From assembly GCF_013387495.1 (NCBI RefSeq), contig NZ_JABZEE010000008.1, forward strand, positions 124,001-188,000: a stretch of 64,000 nt of DNA, read 5' to 3'. Below the pieces are notes generated by a model that saw nothing but the letters and a program-made list of their open reading frames with translations, made no database searches and was not told the origin of the DNA. Positions 8,177 through 15,637 of the stretch are shown piece after piece (the stretch's first letter is position 1; each line of letters starts with the position of its first letter). Origin of the DNA: Streptomyces sp. PKU-EA00015 (GTDB lineage: Bacteria; Actinomycetota; Actinomycetes; Streptomycetales; Streptomycetaceae). Both the position numbers and the translations under genes were made by a program.

Positions 8177-8635
8177 CTAGCGCACGCCGGGTGCCGCGGC
8201 GCCGATGAACTCGGACAGCGTCTCGCGAGCCTGCTCCGAACGCTGCGCGCGGTCCGCCTCGTCCGGCGCCTCGTGCATGCAGTTCGTGACCTCGAAGGCG
8301 GCGGCGGCCAGGTCCAGCGCCTGTGCGTCGTCGCACACCAACTGCACCCGGATCAGCGCCTGATGGGCGCTGGAACGCAGCCGGTACGAGTCGATGCGCG
8401 CCTCCTCGGCGGTGGCGCTGCCCGGGGCCTCCTTCGCCCGGTGCCAGCGGTCGTTCTGGCCGCGCCGGTAGTCGACGAGGGCGCCGGCGAAGGCGCTGTA
8501 CGCCGTGATCCGTTCCTGGCGCAGCTGCTCCGCGCGGGCGAGAGCGGCGCTGCGCTCGGCCGTCTGGCGCTGGAACAGGTGCGTCGCCACCGATCCGAGC
8601 AGAGTGCCGATGACGGCGATGACGGCTGTCCACAT
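8177..8635 (-). CDS. Small membrane-anchored hypothetical protein
   Basis: A 152-residue protein with one N-terminal hydrophobic segment (residues 2-18, WTAVIAVIGTLLGSVATHL). A long, charged helical region follows and ends in SEFIGAAAPGVR. The topology suggests an anchor with a cytoplasmic coiled region. Similar short proteins are common in Streptomyces, but I know of no function. It converges on the dehydrogenase gene with a 48-nt gap. The two internal cysteines (VCDDAQ, VTNCMH) form no known motif. Confidence 0.65.
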   Translation of the reverse strand: MWTAVIAVIGTLLGSVATHLFQRQTAERSAALARAEQLRQERITAYSAFAGALVDYRRGQNDRWHRAKEAPGSATAEEARIDSYRLRSSAHQALIRVQLVCDDAQALDLAAAAFEVTNCMHEAPDEADRAQRSEQARETLSEFIGAAAPGVR

Positions 8636-8786
8636 GTGCGCGCTCCAGAGCTGCGGTGAATCGTGGGGCGGGCGCGGGCCGTGGTGGCCGGCTTCGCCCG
8701 GGGGCGGAGCCCATCAGATCATCGCAGTGGAGAGCGGCGTCAAGAGCGGGTCCGGCCGTCACGCCGCAGCAGTCGTCGCCCTCGGC

Positions 8787-9998
8787 CTACTGGCGGTAGC
8801 CGCTCAGGAAGCGGCCGATGCGACTGATCGCGGCGTCCAGGTCGTCGGCGTGCGGCAGGGTGAGGATCCGGAAGTGGTCGGGGCGGGGCCAGTTGAAGCC
8901 CGTGCCCTGGACGACCTGGATCTTCTCGCGCAGCAGCAGGTCCAGGACGAACTTCTCGTCGTCGTGGATCGGGTGGACCTTCGGATCGAGCCGGGGGAAG
9001 GCGTAGAGCGCGCCCTTGGGCTTGACGCAGGAGACGCCCGGGATCTCGTTCAGCTTCTCCCACGCACGGTCGCGCTGCTCGTGGAGCCTGCCACCGGGCG
9101 CCACCAGCTCGTGGATGGACTGCCGGCCGCCGAGTGCGGCCTGGATGGCGTACTGGGCGGGCGCGTTGGCGCACAGCCGCATCGAGGCCAGCATCGTCAG
9201 GCCCTCGAGATAGTTGCGGGCGTGCTGCCGCGGGCCGGAGACGACGAGCCAGCCGGAGCGGAAACCGGCGACGCGGTACGTCTTGGACAGGCCGCCGAAG
9301 GTGAGGACGACGAGGTCGGGGGCGAGCGCGGCGGCGGGGTGGTGCACCGCGTCGTCGTACACGATCCGGTCGTAGATCTCGTCGGCGAACACCATCAGCT
9401 GGTGGCGGCGGGCCAGGTCGAGGATGCCCTCCACGACCTCGCGCGGATAGACCGCGCCGGTGGGGTTGTTCGGGTTGATGATGACGACGGCCCGGGTGCG
9501 ATCGGTGATCTTGGACGCCATGTCGTCGAGGTCCGGGTACCAGTCGGACTCCTCGTCGCACAGGTAGTGCACCGCTGTGCCGCCCGCGAGCGTGGTCACG
9601 GCGGTCCACAGCGGGAAGTCCGGGGCCGGGATGAGTACTTCGTCGCCGTCCTCCAGGAGGGCCTGGACGGCCATCGAGACCAGTTCGGAGACGCCGTTGC
9701 CGAGGAAGACGTCGTCGACGTCGACATCGGCGAGCCCCATGGCCTGATAGCGCTGGGCGACCGCGCGGCGGGCCGAGAGGATGCCGCGCGAGTCGGTGTA
9801 CCCGTGGGCCTGGGGCAGCATCCGGATCATGTCCTGGACGATCTCCTCCGGCGCCTCGAAGCCGAAGAGCGCGGGGTTGCCGGTGTTCAGCCGCAGGACG
9901 CTGTGGCCCGCTTCCTCCAGCGCGTTGGCGTGTTCTATCACCGGACCGCGGATCTCGTAGCAGACCTCGCTGAGCTTGCTCGACTGCCGGAACTCCAT
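8787..9998 (-). CDS. alaA: Alanine-type aminotransferase (AlaA-like)
   Basis: A 403-residue fold-type I pyridoxal-phosphate aminotransferase, closely similar along its length to E. coli AlaA, which makes alanine from pyruvate and glutamate. Recognisable stretches are NTGNPALFGFEAPEE, GNGVSELVSMAVQALL, CDEESDWYPDLDD, INPNNPTGAVYPRE and ADEIYDRIVYDD. The PLP-binding lysine is in GGLSKTYRVAGFRSG (near residue 240). ATG 9998 is chosen because GGGAGG lies 6 nt upstream and homologues begin at SSKL; a longer in-frame extension to 10088 crosses the divergent promoter region. It is divergent from an HxlR regulator, with a palindrome between that could control both. Confidence 0.92.
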   Translation of the reverse strand: MEFRQSSKLSEVCYEIRGPVIEHANALEEAGHSVLRLNTGNPALFGFEAPEEIVQDMIRMLPQAHGYTDSRGILSARRAVAQRYQAMGLADVDVDDVFLGNGVSELVSMAVQALLEDGDEVLIPAPDFPLWTAVTTLAGGTAVHYLCDEESDWYPDLDDMASKITDRTRAVVIINPNNPTGAVYPREVVEGILDLARRHQLMVFADEIYDRIVYDDAVHHPAAALAPDLVVLTFGGLSKTYRVAGFRSGWLVVSGPRQHARNYLEGLTMLASMRLCANAPAQYAIQAALGGRQSIHELVAPGGRLHEQRDRAWEKLNEIPGVSCVKPKGALYAFPRLDPKVHPIHDDEKFVLDLLLREKIQVVQGTGFNWPRPDHFRILTLPHADDLDAAISRIGRFLSGYRQ

Positions 9999-10022
9999 GC
10001 CGTGCCTCCCGGGCTCAATGGT

Positions 10023-10043
10023 GTACTTGGTTTTACCAAGTAC
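10023..10043. promoter_or_regulatory. 21-bp palindromic operator between alaA and the HxlR gene
   Basis: GTACTTGG (10023-10030) and CCAAGTAC (10036-10043) are perfect 8-bp inverted repeats around TTTTA. HxlR-family regulators usually bind such a palindrome in front of a divergent target, so this is the likely binding site of the neighbouring regulator. A shorter repeat, TTGGA-AAG-TCCAA (10048-10060), follows at once and covers the regulator's -35 box. Confidence 0.6.
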
Positions 10044-10047
10044 GAGC

Positions 10048-10075
10048 TTGGAAAGTCCAACGACATGTCTAGACT
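10048..10075 (+). promoter_or_regulatory. Leaderless promoter of the HxlR gene
   Basis: TTGGAA (10048-10053), a 16-nt spacer, then TAGACT (10070-10075). The ATG at 10082 begins 6 nt after the -10 box and has no Shine-Dalgarno sequence, so transcription and translation probably start together. The -35 box overlaps a TTGGA/TCCAA inverted repeat, which would suit autorepression. Confidence 0.5.
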
Positions 10076-10081
10076 CGTCGC

Positions 10082-10720
10082 ATGCCACGTGAGACGCGCC
10101 GCCGGAGCTATGACCAGTACTGCGCCGCAGCCCGCGCCCTGGACGCGGTCGGCGACCGCTGGACGCTGCTCGTCGTCCGGGAACTGCTGGCCGGTCCCCG
10201 CCGCTACACCGACCTGCACGCCGACCTGCCGGGTGTCAGCACCGACGTCCTGGCGTCCCGGCTGAAGGACATGGAGCGGGACGGCCTGGCGACCCGACGC
10301 CGGCTGCCGCCGCCGTCGGCCGCGTACGTCTACGAACTGACCGAACGGGGGCGGGGCCTGCTGCCCGTCCTGACCGCGCTGGCCGGATGGGGCGCACCGG
10401 CCCTCGCCGAGCGCAGACCCACCGACGCCGTCCGCGCGCACTGGTTCGCCATCCCGCTGCTGCGCGCTCTCCAGGCGCGCGGAAGGGCAGGGGTGGTCGA
10501 AGTGAGGCTGGACGAGGGCGTGTTCCATCTGCGGCTGGGGGACGCCGAGACCTCCCCGTACGGTGACGGGCCCGCCGACGCGCCCGACGTGTGCCTGACC
10601 CTGGACGCCGAGACCTGCGTCGAGATCGGCAGCGGGGACCTGACGGTCGAGGAGGGCGTACGGGCCGGCCGGATCAAGGCGGAGGGCGACGCGGCGCTCG
10701 TCGGGGTGCCGGGGGCCTGA
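10082..10720 (+). CDS. HxlR-family regulator with C-terminal SCP2-like domain
   Basis: A 212-residue transcription regulator. Residues about 15-105 are an HxlR winged helix: the CAAARALDAVGDRWTLLVVREL opening, LPGVSTDVLASRLKDMERDGL for the recognition region, and YELTERGR for the wing. Residues about 115-210 resemble the SCP2 sterol-carrier fold seen at the C-terminus of some actinobacterial members (FHLRLGD, CLTLDAETCVEIGSGDLTVEEGV, GRIKAEGD) and could sense a small hydrophobic ligand. It is divergent from alaA, with palindromes in between. Local control is inferred; the ligand is unknown. Confidence 0.85.
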   Translation: MPRETRRRSYDQYCAAARALDAVGDRWTLLVVRELLAGPRRYTDLHADLPGVSTDVLASRLKDMERDGLATRRRLPPPSAAYVYELTERGRGLLPVLTALAGWGAPALAERRPTDAVRAHWFAIPLLRALQARGRAGVVEVRLDEGVFHLRLGDAETSPYGDGPADAPDVCLTLDAETCVEIGSGDLTVEEGVRAGRIKAEGDAALVGVPGA

Positions 10721-10809
10721 GGGAGACGGGGCCGGCCACGCCGCTGCCGCGTCGCACGATGCCGCGACCGCGCCGACGGTCCGGTTCTCGCCCGGGTGAT
10801 GATGGGGCC

Positions 10810-11448
10810 GTGCGACTGGAAGCGATCACCTGGGAGCGTCTTGCGGAGGCCGTGGCCGATCGGGTGCTGTCGACCACCGCTCAAGACGGCAGCCCCTGGC
10901 TGCGCGTTGGCGTCGACGGCGCACCCGCCGCCCGGCCCGGTGAACTGGCGGAGCGCATCGGCGACGTGCTCCGGCTGCGCGGACGCGGCGTGCTCGTCGT
11001 CGGCACGGGCGGGTTCCTGCGGCCGGCGTCGCTGCGCTACGAGTACGGTCGCGAGGACCCCGACGCGTACTACGGCTCCTGGTTCGACACGGGCGCGCTG
11101 TGGCGCGAGGTCTTCGGGCCTCTGGAGGCGGGCGGCAGCGGGCAGGTGCTGCCGGACCTGTGGGACCCGGCGACGGACCGCGCGACCAGGTCGGCGCCTG
11201 TCCGACTGCCCGCGGGCGGTGTGCTGGTGCTGCACGGGCCGTTCCTGCTCGGCCACTGGTTCCCGTTCGACCTGACCGCGCATCTGCGGCTCTCGCCGGG
11301 CGCGCTGGAGCGCCGCACCGACGAGCGGGAGCGCTGGACGCTGCCGGCGTACGCGCGGTACGAGGACGAGGTCCGACCCTCCGAATCGGCCGACGTCCTC
11401 GTACGCGCCGACGATCCGCGCCACCCGGCCTGGGGCGGTCTGCCCTGA
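10810..11448 (+). CDS. Uridine-kinase-like protein with a degenerate P-loop
   Basis: A 212-residue protein of the Streptomyces uridine kinase-like family, recognised from GFLRPASLRYEYGREDPDAYY, WFDTGALWREVFGPL, LPDLWDPATDRATR and HGPFLLGHWFPFDL. In active P-loop kinases the first strand ends in a GxxxxGK[ST] loop. Here residues 36-46 read DGAPAARPGEL, with no Gly-Lys-Ser/Thr, so nucleotide phosphorylation is doubtful. GTG 10810 is chosen because conserved sequence begins VRLEAITWERL. The upstream ribosome site is weak. It follows the HxlR gene by 89 nt. The name is a family label, not a demonstrated activity. Confidence 0.75.
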   Translation: MRLEAITWERLAEAVADRVLSTTAQDGSPWLRVGVDGAPAARPGELAERIGDVLRLRGRGVLVVGTGGFLRPASLRYEYGREDPDAYYGSWFDTGALWREVFGPLEAGGSGQVLPDLWDPATDRATRSAPVRLPAGGVLVLHGPFLLGHWFPFDLTAHLRLSPGALERRTDERERWTLPAYARYEDEVRPSESADVLVRADDPRHPAWGGLP

Positions 11449-11458
11449 GACCGCTCCG

Positions 11459-12394
11459 TCACGGGCGACCGCCGACCAGCGTCACCGCCCTGGAACCGGC
11501 CCGGCAGCCCTCCGCCGCTGCCGTGGCGGCGTCCGCTCCCGCGAGGCGCGCGGCGAGGAAGGCGCCCGTGAACGCGTCCCCCGCCCCCGTCGTGTCCACC
11601 GCCTCGGCCGGTTCGGCCGGGACGTGTGCCGTGATCCGTCCCGACTCGGCGACCAGGGCGCCCCGTCCGCCCAGCGTCACCACTGTGATCGGCACGATCC
11701 GGCTGAGCTTCGCCGCCGCCTCCGCGGCGTCGGGCAGGCCGGTGAGGAGGCGGGCCTCGTCCGCGTTGGGGAACAGGACGTCCGCGCCGTCGAGGGCCGA
11801 CAGCACGTACTCGACGCCCACTTCGGCGATGAAGCCCGCCGATGCCGGGTCCACGCTCACCGGGATGCCCCGCTCCCGTGCCGAGCGCATCGCCAGGCCG
11901 GCGGTCCGCCTGCTCGCAGCGGAGAACAGGAGGTAGCCCGACAGGTGCAGATGCCCGACCCCGTCGAGCAGGGTCGGCGACCAGTCCTCCGGCCCCAGAC
12001 GCAGCACCGCGCCGCTGTCCGTGAGGAAGGTGCGCTCGGCGCCCTCGTCGACGAGGGCCACGACGGTGGCGGTCGGCGCCTCGGCGTCGGGCACCAGAAG
12101 CGGACGCACGCCCGCCGCCGTCAGCCGCTCGGCGTGCCATGCCAGGTCCGCATCGCCCGCGCGGGCGAGCAGCCGCACGTCGGCGCAGCCCCAAAGGGCG
12201 GCCCAGCAACAGACGTTGGCCCCCGCGCCGCCCGGCAGGATGCGGATACGGGCGGCCGTGTCCGTGCCCCGCGCGAGCGGCGTCCGATGACGTGCCACGA
12301 CGTCCGTGACGACGAGCAGCCCCGGCGAGCCGTCCACCGGCCCGGCTCCGTCCGCCTCTCCCGTCCGGCCGGGCGCCCTCGTGCCGCCCGTCAC
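11459..12394 (-). CDS. psuK: PfkB-family sugar kinase, probable pseudouridine kinase
   Basis: A 311-residue ribokinase/PfkB-family enzyme. The substrate-side Gly-rich motif is GGAGANVCCWAALWG. The ATP/catalytic motif is DTTGAGDAF at residues 267-275, with D273 the expected base. Its start overlaps the stop of psuG by 4 nt, so the pair is co-transcribed and coupled. PsuG cleaves pseudouridine 5'-phosphate, so the obvious job of this kinase is to make that substrate from pseudouridine. This assignment rests on context; by sequence alone another ribokinase-type sugar kinase is possible. Confidence 0.82.
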   Translation of the reverse strand: MTGGTRAPGRTGEADGAGPVDGSPGLLVVTDVVARHRTPLARGTDTAARIRILPGGAGANVCCWAALWGCADVRLLARAGDADLAWHAERLTAAGVRPLLVPDAEAPTATVVALVDEGAERTFLTDSGAVLRLGPEDWSPTLLDGVGHLHLSGYLLFSAASRRTAGLAMRSARERGIPVSVDPASAGFIAEVGVEYVLSALDGADVLFPNADEARLLTGLPDAAEAAAKLSRIVPITVVTLGGRGALVAESGRITAHVPAEPAEAVDTTGAGDAFTGAFLAARLAGADAATAAAEGCRAGSRAVTLVGGRP

Positions 12395-13302
12395 GCGTAC
12401 GCCGCTGCGATGCGTGCGGCGAGCCGCACGTTGCCCCGCACCGCCGCCAGGTTGGCTTCCAGCGAGGCGCCCTCGGTGTAGCGCATCAGCCGTTCCAGCA
12501 GGAAGGGGGTGACGGCCTGTCCGGTGACGCCCTCCTCCCGCGCCTCGTCGAGTGCCCGTGCGAGCACCCGGTCGTGCAGCGCGGGGTCCAACTGCTCATG
12601 GACGGGCACCGGATTCGCCACGACGAGTGCGGAGTACGGATCGGCCAGCAGGTCCTTGGCGTGCATCACCGCGGCGACCTCCTCGGGCGTGCGGAGGGTC
12701 CAGTCGACCGGTTCGCCCGAGGACGTCAGGTAGAAGCCGGGGAACCGGTCGGTCCCGTAGCCGACGACGCCCACCCCGAGCGTCTCCAGTCGCTGGAGGG
12801 TGGCCGGGACGTCCAGGATCGACTTGACGCCCGCGCACACCACGGTGAGGCCGACCTGCGCGAGCAGTCGCAGGTCGGCCGACTCGTCCTGCGTCTCGGT
12901 CCAGCCGCGGTGCACACCGCCCAGCCCGCCCGTCGCGAAGACGGCGATGCCTGCCCGGTCGGCGAGAAACGCCGTGGCGGAGACCGTCGTCGCCCCGCTC
13001 GCCCCGGTCGCGAGGGCGGGGGCCAGATCGCGGTGGCCCAGCTTGCGCATGTCCGGATCGCCGGCGACGCGCTCCAACTCCGCCTTCCCCAGGCCGATGT
13101 GCGCCCGCCCGTCGAGCACGGCGATGGTGGCCGGCACGGCTTGCTCGGCCCGTACCAGCGCTTCCAGTTCTTCGGCCACGGCCAGGTTGCGGGGGCGCGG
13201 CAGTCCGTGCGCGATGATCGTCGACTCCAGGGCGACGACGGGCGCGCCGGCGTCGAGCGCCTCCCGTACCTCTTCGGACAGCGTTATCGCGGTCTTCACC
13301 AT
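12391..13302 (-). CDS. psuG: Pseudouridine-5'-phosphate glycosidase
   Basis: A 303-residue enzyme that reversibly splits pseudouridine 5'-phosphate into uracil and ribose 5-phosphate, breaking a C-C glycosidic bond. Diagnostic stretches are VALESTIIAHGLPRP, GLGKAELERVA, GATTVSATAFLA, FATGGLGGVHRG and CAGVKSILDVPATL, which carries the catalytic lysine. GYGTDRFPGFYLTSSG and MRYTEGASLEANLA lie further on. ATG 13302 follows GGATGGGGAC; longer frames reach into an unrelated upstream stretch. First gene of a two-gene salvage operon with the PfkB kinase. Confidence 0.95.
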   Translation of the reverse strand: MVKTAITLSEEVREALDAGAPVVALESTIIAHGLPRPRNLAVAEELEALVRAEQAVPATIAVLDGRAHIGLGKAELERVAGDPDMRKLGHRDLAPALATGASGATTVSATAFLADRAGIAVFATGGLGGVHRGWTETQDESADLRLLAQVGLTVVCAGVKSILDVPATLQRLETLGVGVVGYGTDRFPGFYLTSSGEPVDWTLRTPEEVAAVMHAKDLLADPYSALVVANPVPVHEQLDPALHDRVLARALDEAREEGVTGQAVTPFLLERLMRYTEGASLEANLAAVRGNVRLAARIAAAYA

Positions 13303-13718
13303 GTCCCCATCCCTGGCACGGCGGCGGGCCGCCCAAACGTGGGCCGCGGGGCGCACGGGTGCCCCGGCCGTGCGCCGCGTGCTCCCGTCCGATCTGTTCG
13401 CTCGCGGCGACAACCGGTTCTACGCGACCGTCTCGAGTCGCGCGGCGTGGACGACCGGGCGGCGTGGCTGGAGGACGGCACGGGTGCGCACGGGCTGTCC
13501 CCGGGTGACGTCCGGTCGGTCCTGGCCTCCGGCGCGGGCCGTCCGCACCTGCTGATCCGCCGGGGGGACGTCACCGTCTCGGGTGCGGTGACCACTCACT
13601 GGGGCTCCGCGCCAGGGGCGCATTCAGCCCGTCGGCGTGCGAGGCGCTCGGGGTCCTCCCCGCCCCCAGGGTGGAGGGCGGCCCCGCGCAGCGGCCACGC
13701 CCCGCTCCGGGCGCCCGC
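13303..13718. other. Interval with a possible frameshifted gene remnant
   Basis: About 400 nt between psuG and the MFS gene, both on the minus strand. On the plus strand, two frames around 13385-13620 read like parts of one protein. DLFARGDNRFYATV is in one frame. From about 13433 a second frame gives RGVDDRAAWLEDGTGAHGL and then HLLIRRGDVTVSGAV. Neither frame has a clear start, and the second has no stop before it runs antisense to the MFS gene. It may be a decayed gene or chance coding bias. Confidence 0.25.
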
Positions 13719-14993
13719 TCACGCCCGCGTCATCGCCCGCCGTACCGCCAGCGCGGCCATCGGCAGCAGCAGCGCCGCCCCGATCGCGTTCAGCCAGCCG
13801 TACCCGGCCTGCGCGACCACGAGACCCGCGGCCGCCCCGCCCAGACCGGCCGCCGTGTTCATCGTCAGGTCCGACAGGCCCTGGACCGCCGCCCGCGCCG
13901 GCTGCGGCACGGAGTCCGTCAGCAGCGTGGAGCCCGCGACCAGACCCGCCGACCAGCCGAGGCCCAGCAGGAACAGGCCGAGCGCCGTCCGGCCGTGGCT
14001 CGGTCCCGCCGTACCGGCCAGCAGCGCGGCCGTGCTGAGCAGGCCGGCCGCCAGTCCGATCACGGCCAGCCGCCCGATACGGTCCGCCAGCCAGCCCATC
14101 AGCGGCGAGAACGCGTACATGCCCGCGATGTGCCCGCTGATGACCAGGCCGATCAGCTGGATCCCCGCACCGTGGTGGCTGAGCGCGACCGGGGTCATCG
14201 ACATGATCGAGACCATCGCCGTGTGCGAGACGGCGACCGTGACCAGAGCCAGCCGCGCCATCGGGGAGTCCTGCACGGCCCGCACCCCCGCACGCAGCGA
14301 ACGCCCCTCGGGAGAGCGGTCGGCGGGCGACAGCGCGCGGGCGGTCAGCAGCGGGTCGGGGCGCAGCAGGACCAGGACGAGCACCGCCGAGACCAGGAAG
14401 ACGCCCGCCGCCCACAGGAAAGGGCCCGCGGCCGCCGGTATGCCGATGCCGGACACACTGCGTCCGGCGGGCGAGGCGATGTTCGGCCCCAGCACCGCTC
14501 CGATCGTCGTCGCCCACACCACCGTGGAGATCGCCCGCCCACGCCGCTCCGGCTCGGCCAGGTCGGCGGCCGCGAACCGGGCCTGCAGGTTGGCCGAGGA
14601 GGCAGCGCCGAAGCCGGCCATGCCGATCAGCAGGAGCGGGAAGCTGTCGATGACGGCCGCCAGCACGACCACACCCGCGCCGAGCGCCCCGAGGAGATAC
14701 GCGAGGACCAGGCCCGGCCGCCGCCCCCGGGCGGTCATCAGGGCGGCCAGCGGCACCGAGAGCAGCGCGGTCCCGGCCACGGTCGCGGTCGGGGCGAGGC
14801 CGGAGAGGGCTTCCGTACCGCTGACTTCCTGCGCCAGGACCGCGGCGAGCGCGATTCCGGTGGCGACTCCGAGGCCGCCCAGGATCTGGCTGGCGATCAG
14901 CACGGCGTTGACACGGCGCCGCAGCGCCGGGAGCTCGGCGGCCCCGATCACCGGGGTCTTTGATATGTCAGGAGCGTCAGGGCTGGTGGTCAC
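13719..14993 (-). CDS. MFS transporter
   Basis: A 424-residue major facilitator superfamily permease with about 12 predicted membrane segments in two halves, joined by a cytoplasmic loop near residues 205-235 (DPLLTARALSPADRSPEGRS). The signature between helices 2 and 3 is degenerate (ALMTARGRRPG). The matching loop in the second half reads GWLADRIGRLAVIG, close to the canonical GxLaDrxGrr. Proton-driven export of a small molecule is the usual role. The substrate cannot be inferred, because neighbours psuG and ogt give no hint. The start is GTG. The nearest genes on both sides are on the same strand, with gaps large enough for separate promoters. Confidence 0.85.
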   Translation of the reverse strand: MTTSPDAPDISKTPVIGAAELPALRRRVNAVLIASQILGGLGVATGIALAAVLAQEVSGTEALSGLAPTATVAGTALLSVPLAALMTARGRRPGLVLAYLLGALGAGVVVLAAVIDSFPLLLIGMAGFGAASSANLQARFAAADLAEPERRGRAISTVVWATTIGAVLGPNIASPAGRSVSGIGIPAAAGPFLWAAGVFLVSAVLVLVLLRPDPLLTARALSPADRSPEGRSLRAGVRAVQDSPMARLALVTVAVSHTAMVSIMSMTPVALSHHGAGIQLIGLVISGHIAGMYAFSPLMGWLADRIGRLAVIGLAAGLLSTAALLAGTAGPSHGRTALGLFLLGLGWSAGLVAGSTLLTDSVPQPARAAVQGLSDLTMNTAAGLGGAAAGLVVAQAGYGWLNAIGAALLLPMAALAVRRAMTRA

Positions 14994-15044
14994 TGACGCA
15001 GTGTGCCAGCGACCGCGCCGGTGCGAAACCGCGCCGGCGCCCGG

Positions 15045-15590
15045 TCAGAACAGCGGCTCCGGCAGCACGCCCTCCAGCGCCAGCAGCCTGCGCTTCGTCT
15101 CCAGGCCCCCGCCGAAGCCGCCCAGCCCCCCGTCGCTCTCCACCACCCGATGACACGGCACGACGACCGGCAGGGGATTGGAGCCCATCGCTGCCCCGAC
15201 CGCCTGGGCCGCACCCGGCTGGCCGACCCGTGCCGCGAGATCGCCGTAACCGACGACCGTCCCGAACGGCGCGGCGGCCGGCAGTTCTCGCAGCACCTGG
15301 CGGTTGAAACCCGCCGACAGCGACCAGTCCAGCGGAAGGTCGAAAGCCCGCAGCCTGCCCTCGAAGTACGCGTGGAGCTGGCGTATCGGCTCGGCGAGGC
15401 GCCCGGTCGCCGTCTCGGCGGGCGGCGCACCGAGCCGGTCCGCCAGCTGCTTCAGCGCCCGGTCCCGTATCGCGGGCCGCGCGTGGAACACCACGCTCAC
15501 CAGGCCGTCGCCGGTCGCGGCGAGCAGCAGCGGCCCGATGTCCGTGGCGACGACGCTCCACTCCAGGGTGTTCCTGCCGGTGGTGTTCAT
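15045..15590 (-). CDS. ogt: Methylated-DNA-[protein]-cysteine S-methyltransferase
   Basis: A 181-residue suicide repair enzyme that transfers the methyl group from O6-methylguanine to its own cysteine. The active site PCHR carries C146 within NPLPVVVPCHRVVESDG. The recognition helix (LAARVGQPGAAQAVGAAM) and the conserved GGLGGFGGGLETKRRLLALEG tail are both present. I start at ATG 15590, not the in-frame GTG at 15614. The 24 nt between contain the -10 box of a DNA-damage type promoter, and the ATG sits 7 nt after it, as in uvrB and uvrC. The message is probably leaderless. Confidence 0.93.
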   Translation of the reverse strand: MNTTGRNTLEWSVVATDIGPLLLAATGDGLVSVVFHARPAIRDRALKQLADRLGAPPAETATGRLAEPIRQLHAYFEGRLRAFDLPLDWSLSAGFNRQVLRELPAAAPFGTVVGYGDLAARVGQPGAAQAVGAAMGSNPLPVVVPCHRVVESDGGLGGFGGGLETKRRLLALEGVLPEPLF

Positions 15591-15597
15591 GCGGACC

Positions 15598-15620
15598 ACG
15601 GTACGACCGGGCACTGACAG
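15598..15620 (-). promoter_or_regulatory. DNA-damage type promoter (RecA_NDp-like) of ogt
   Basis: On the minus strand: CTGTCAGTGCC, 6 nt (CGGTCG), TACCGT, then 7 nt to ATG 15590. The upstream element matches 9 of 11 positions of TTGTCAGTGGC, and the spacing is exact. This fixes the ogt start and predicts induction by DNA damage independently of LexA. Function is inferred from the motif. Confidence 0.65.
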
Positions 15621-15637
15621 TCCGTCGGGAGCGGACG

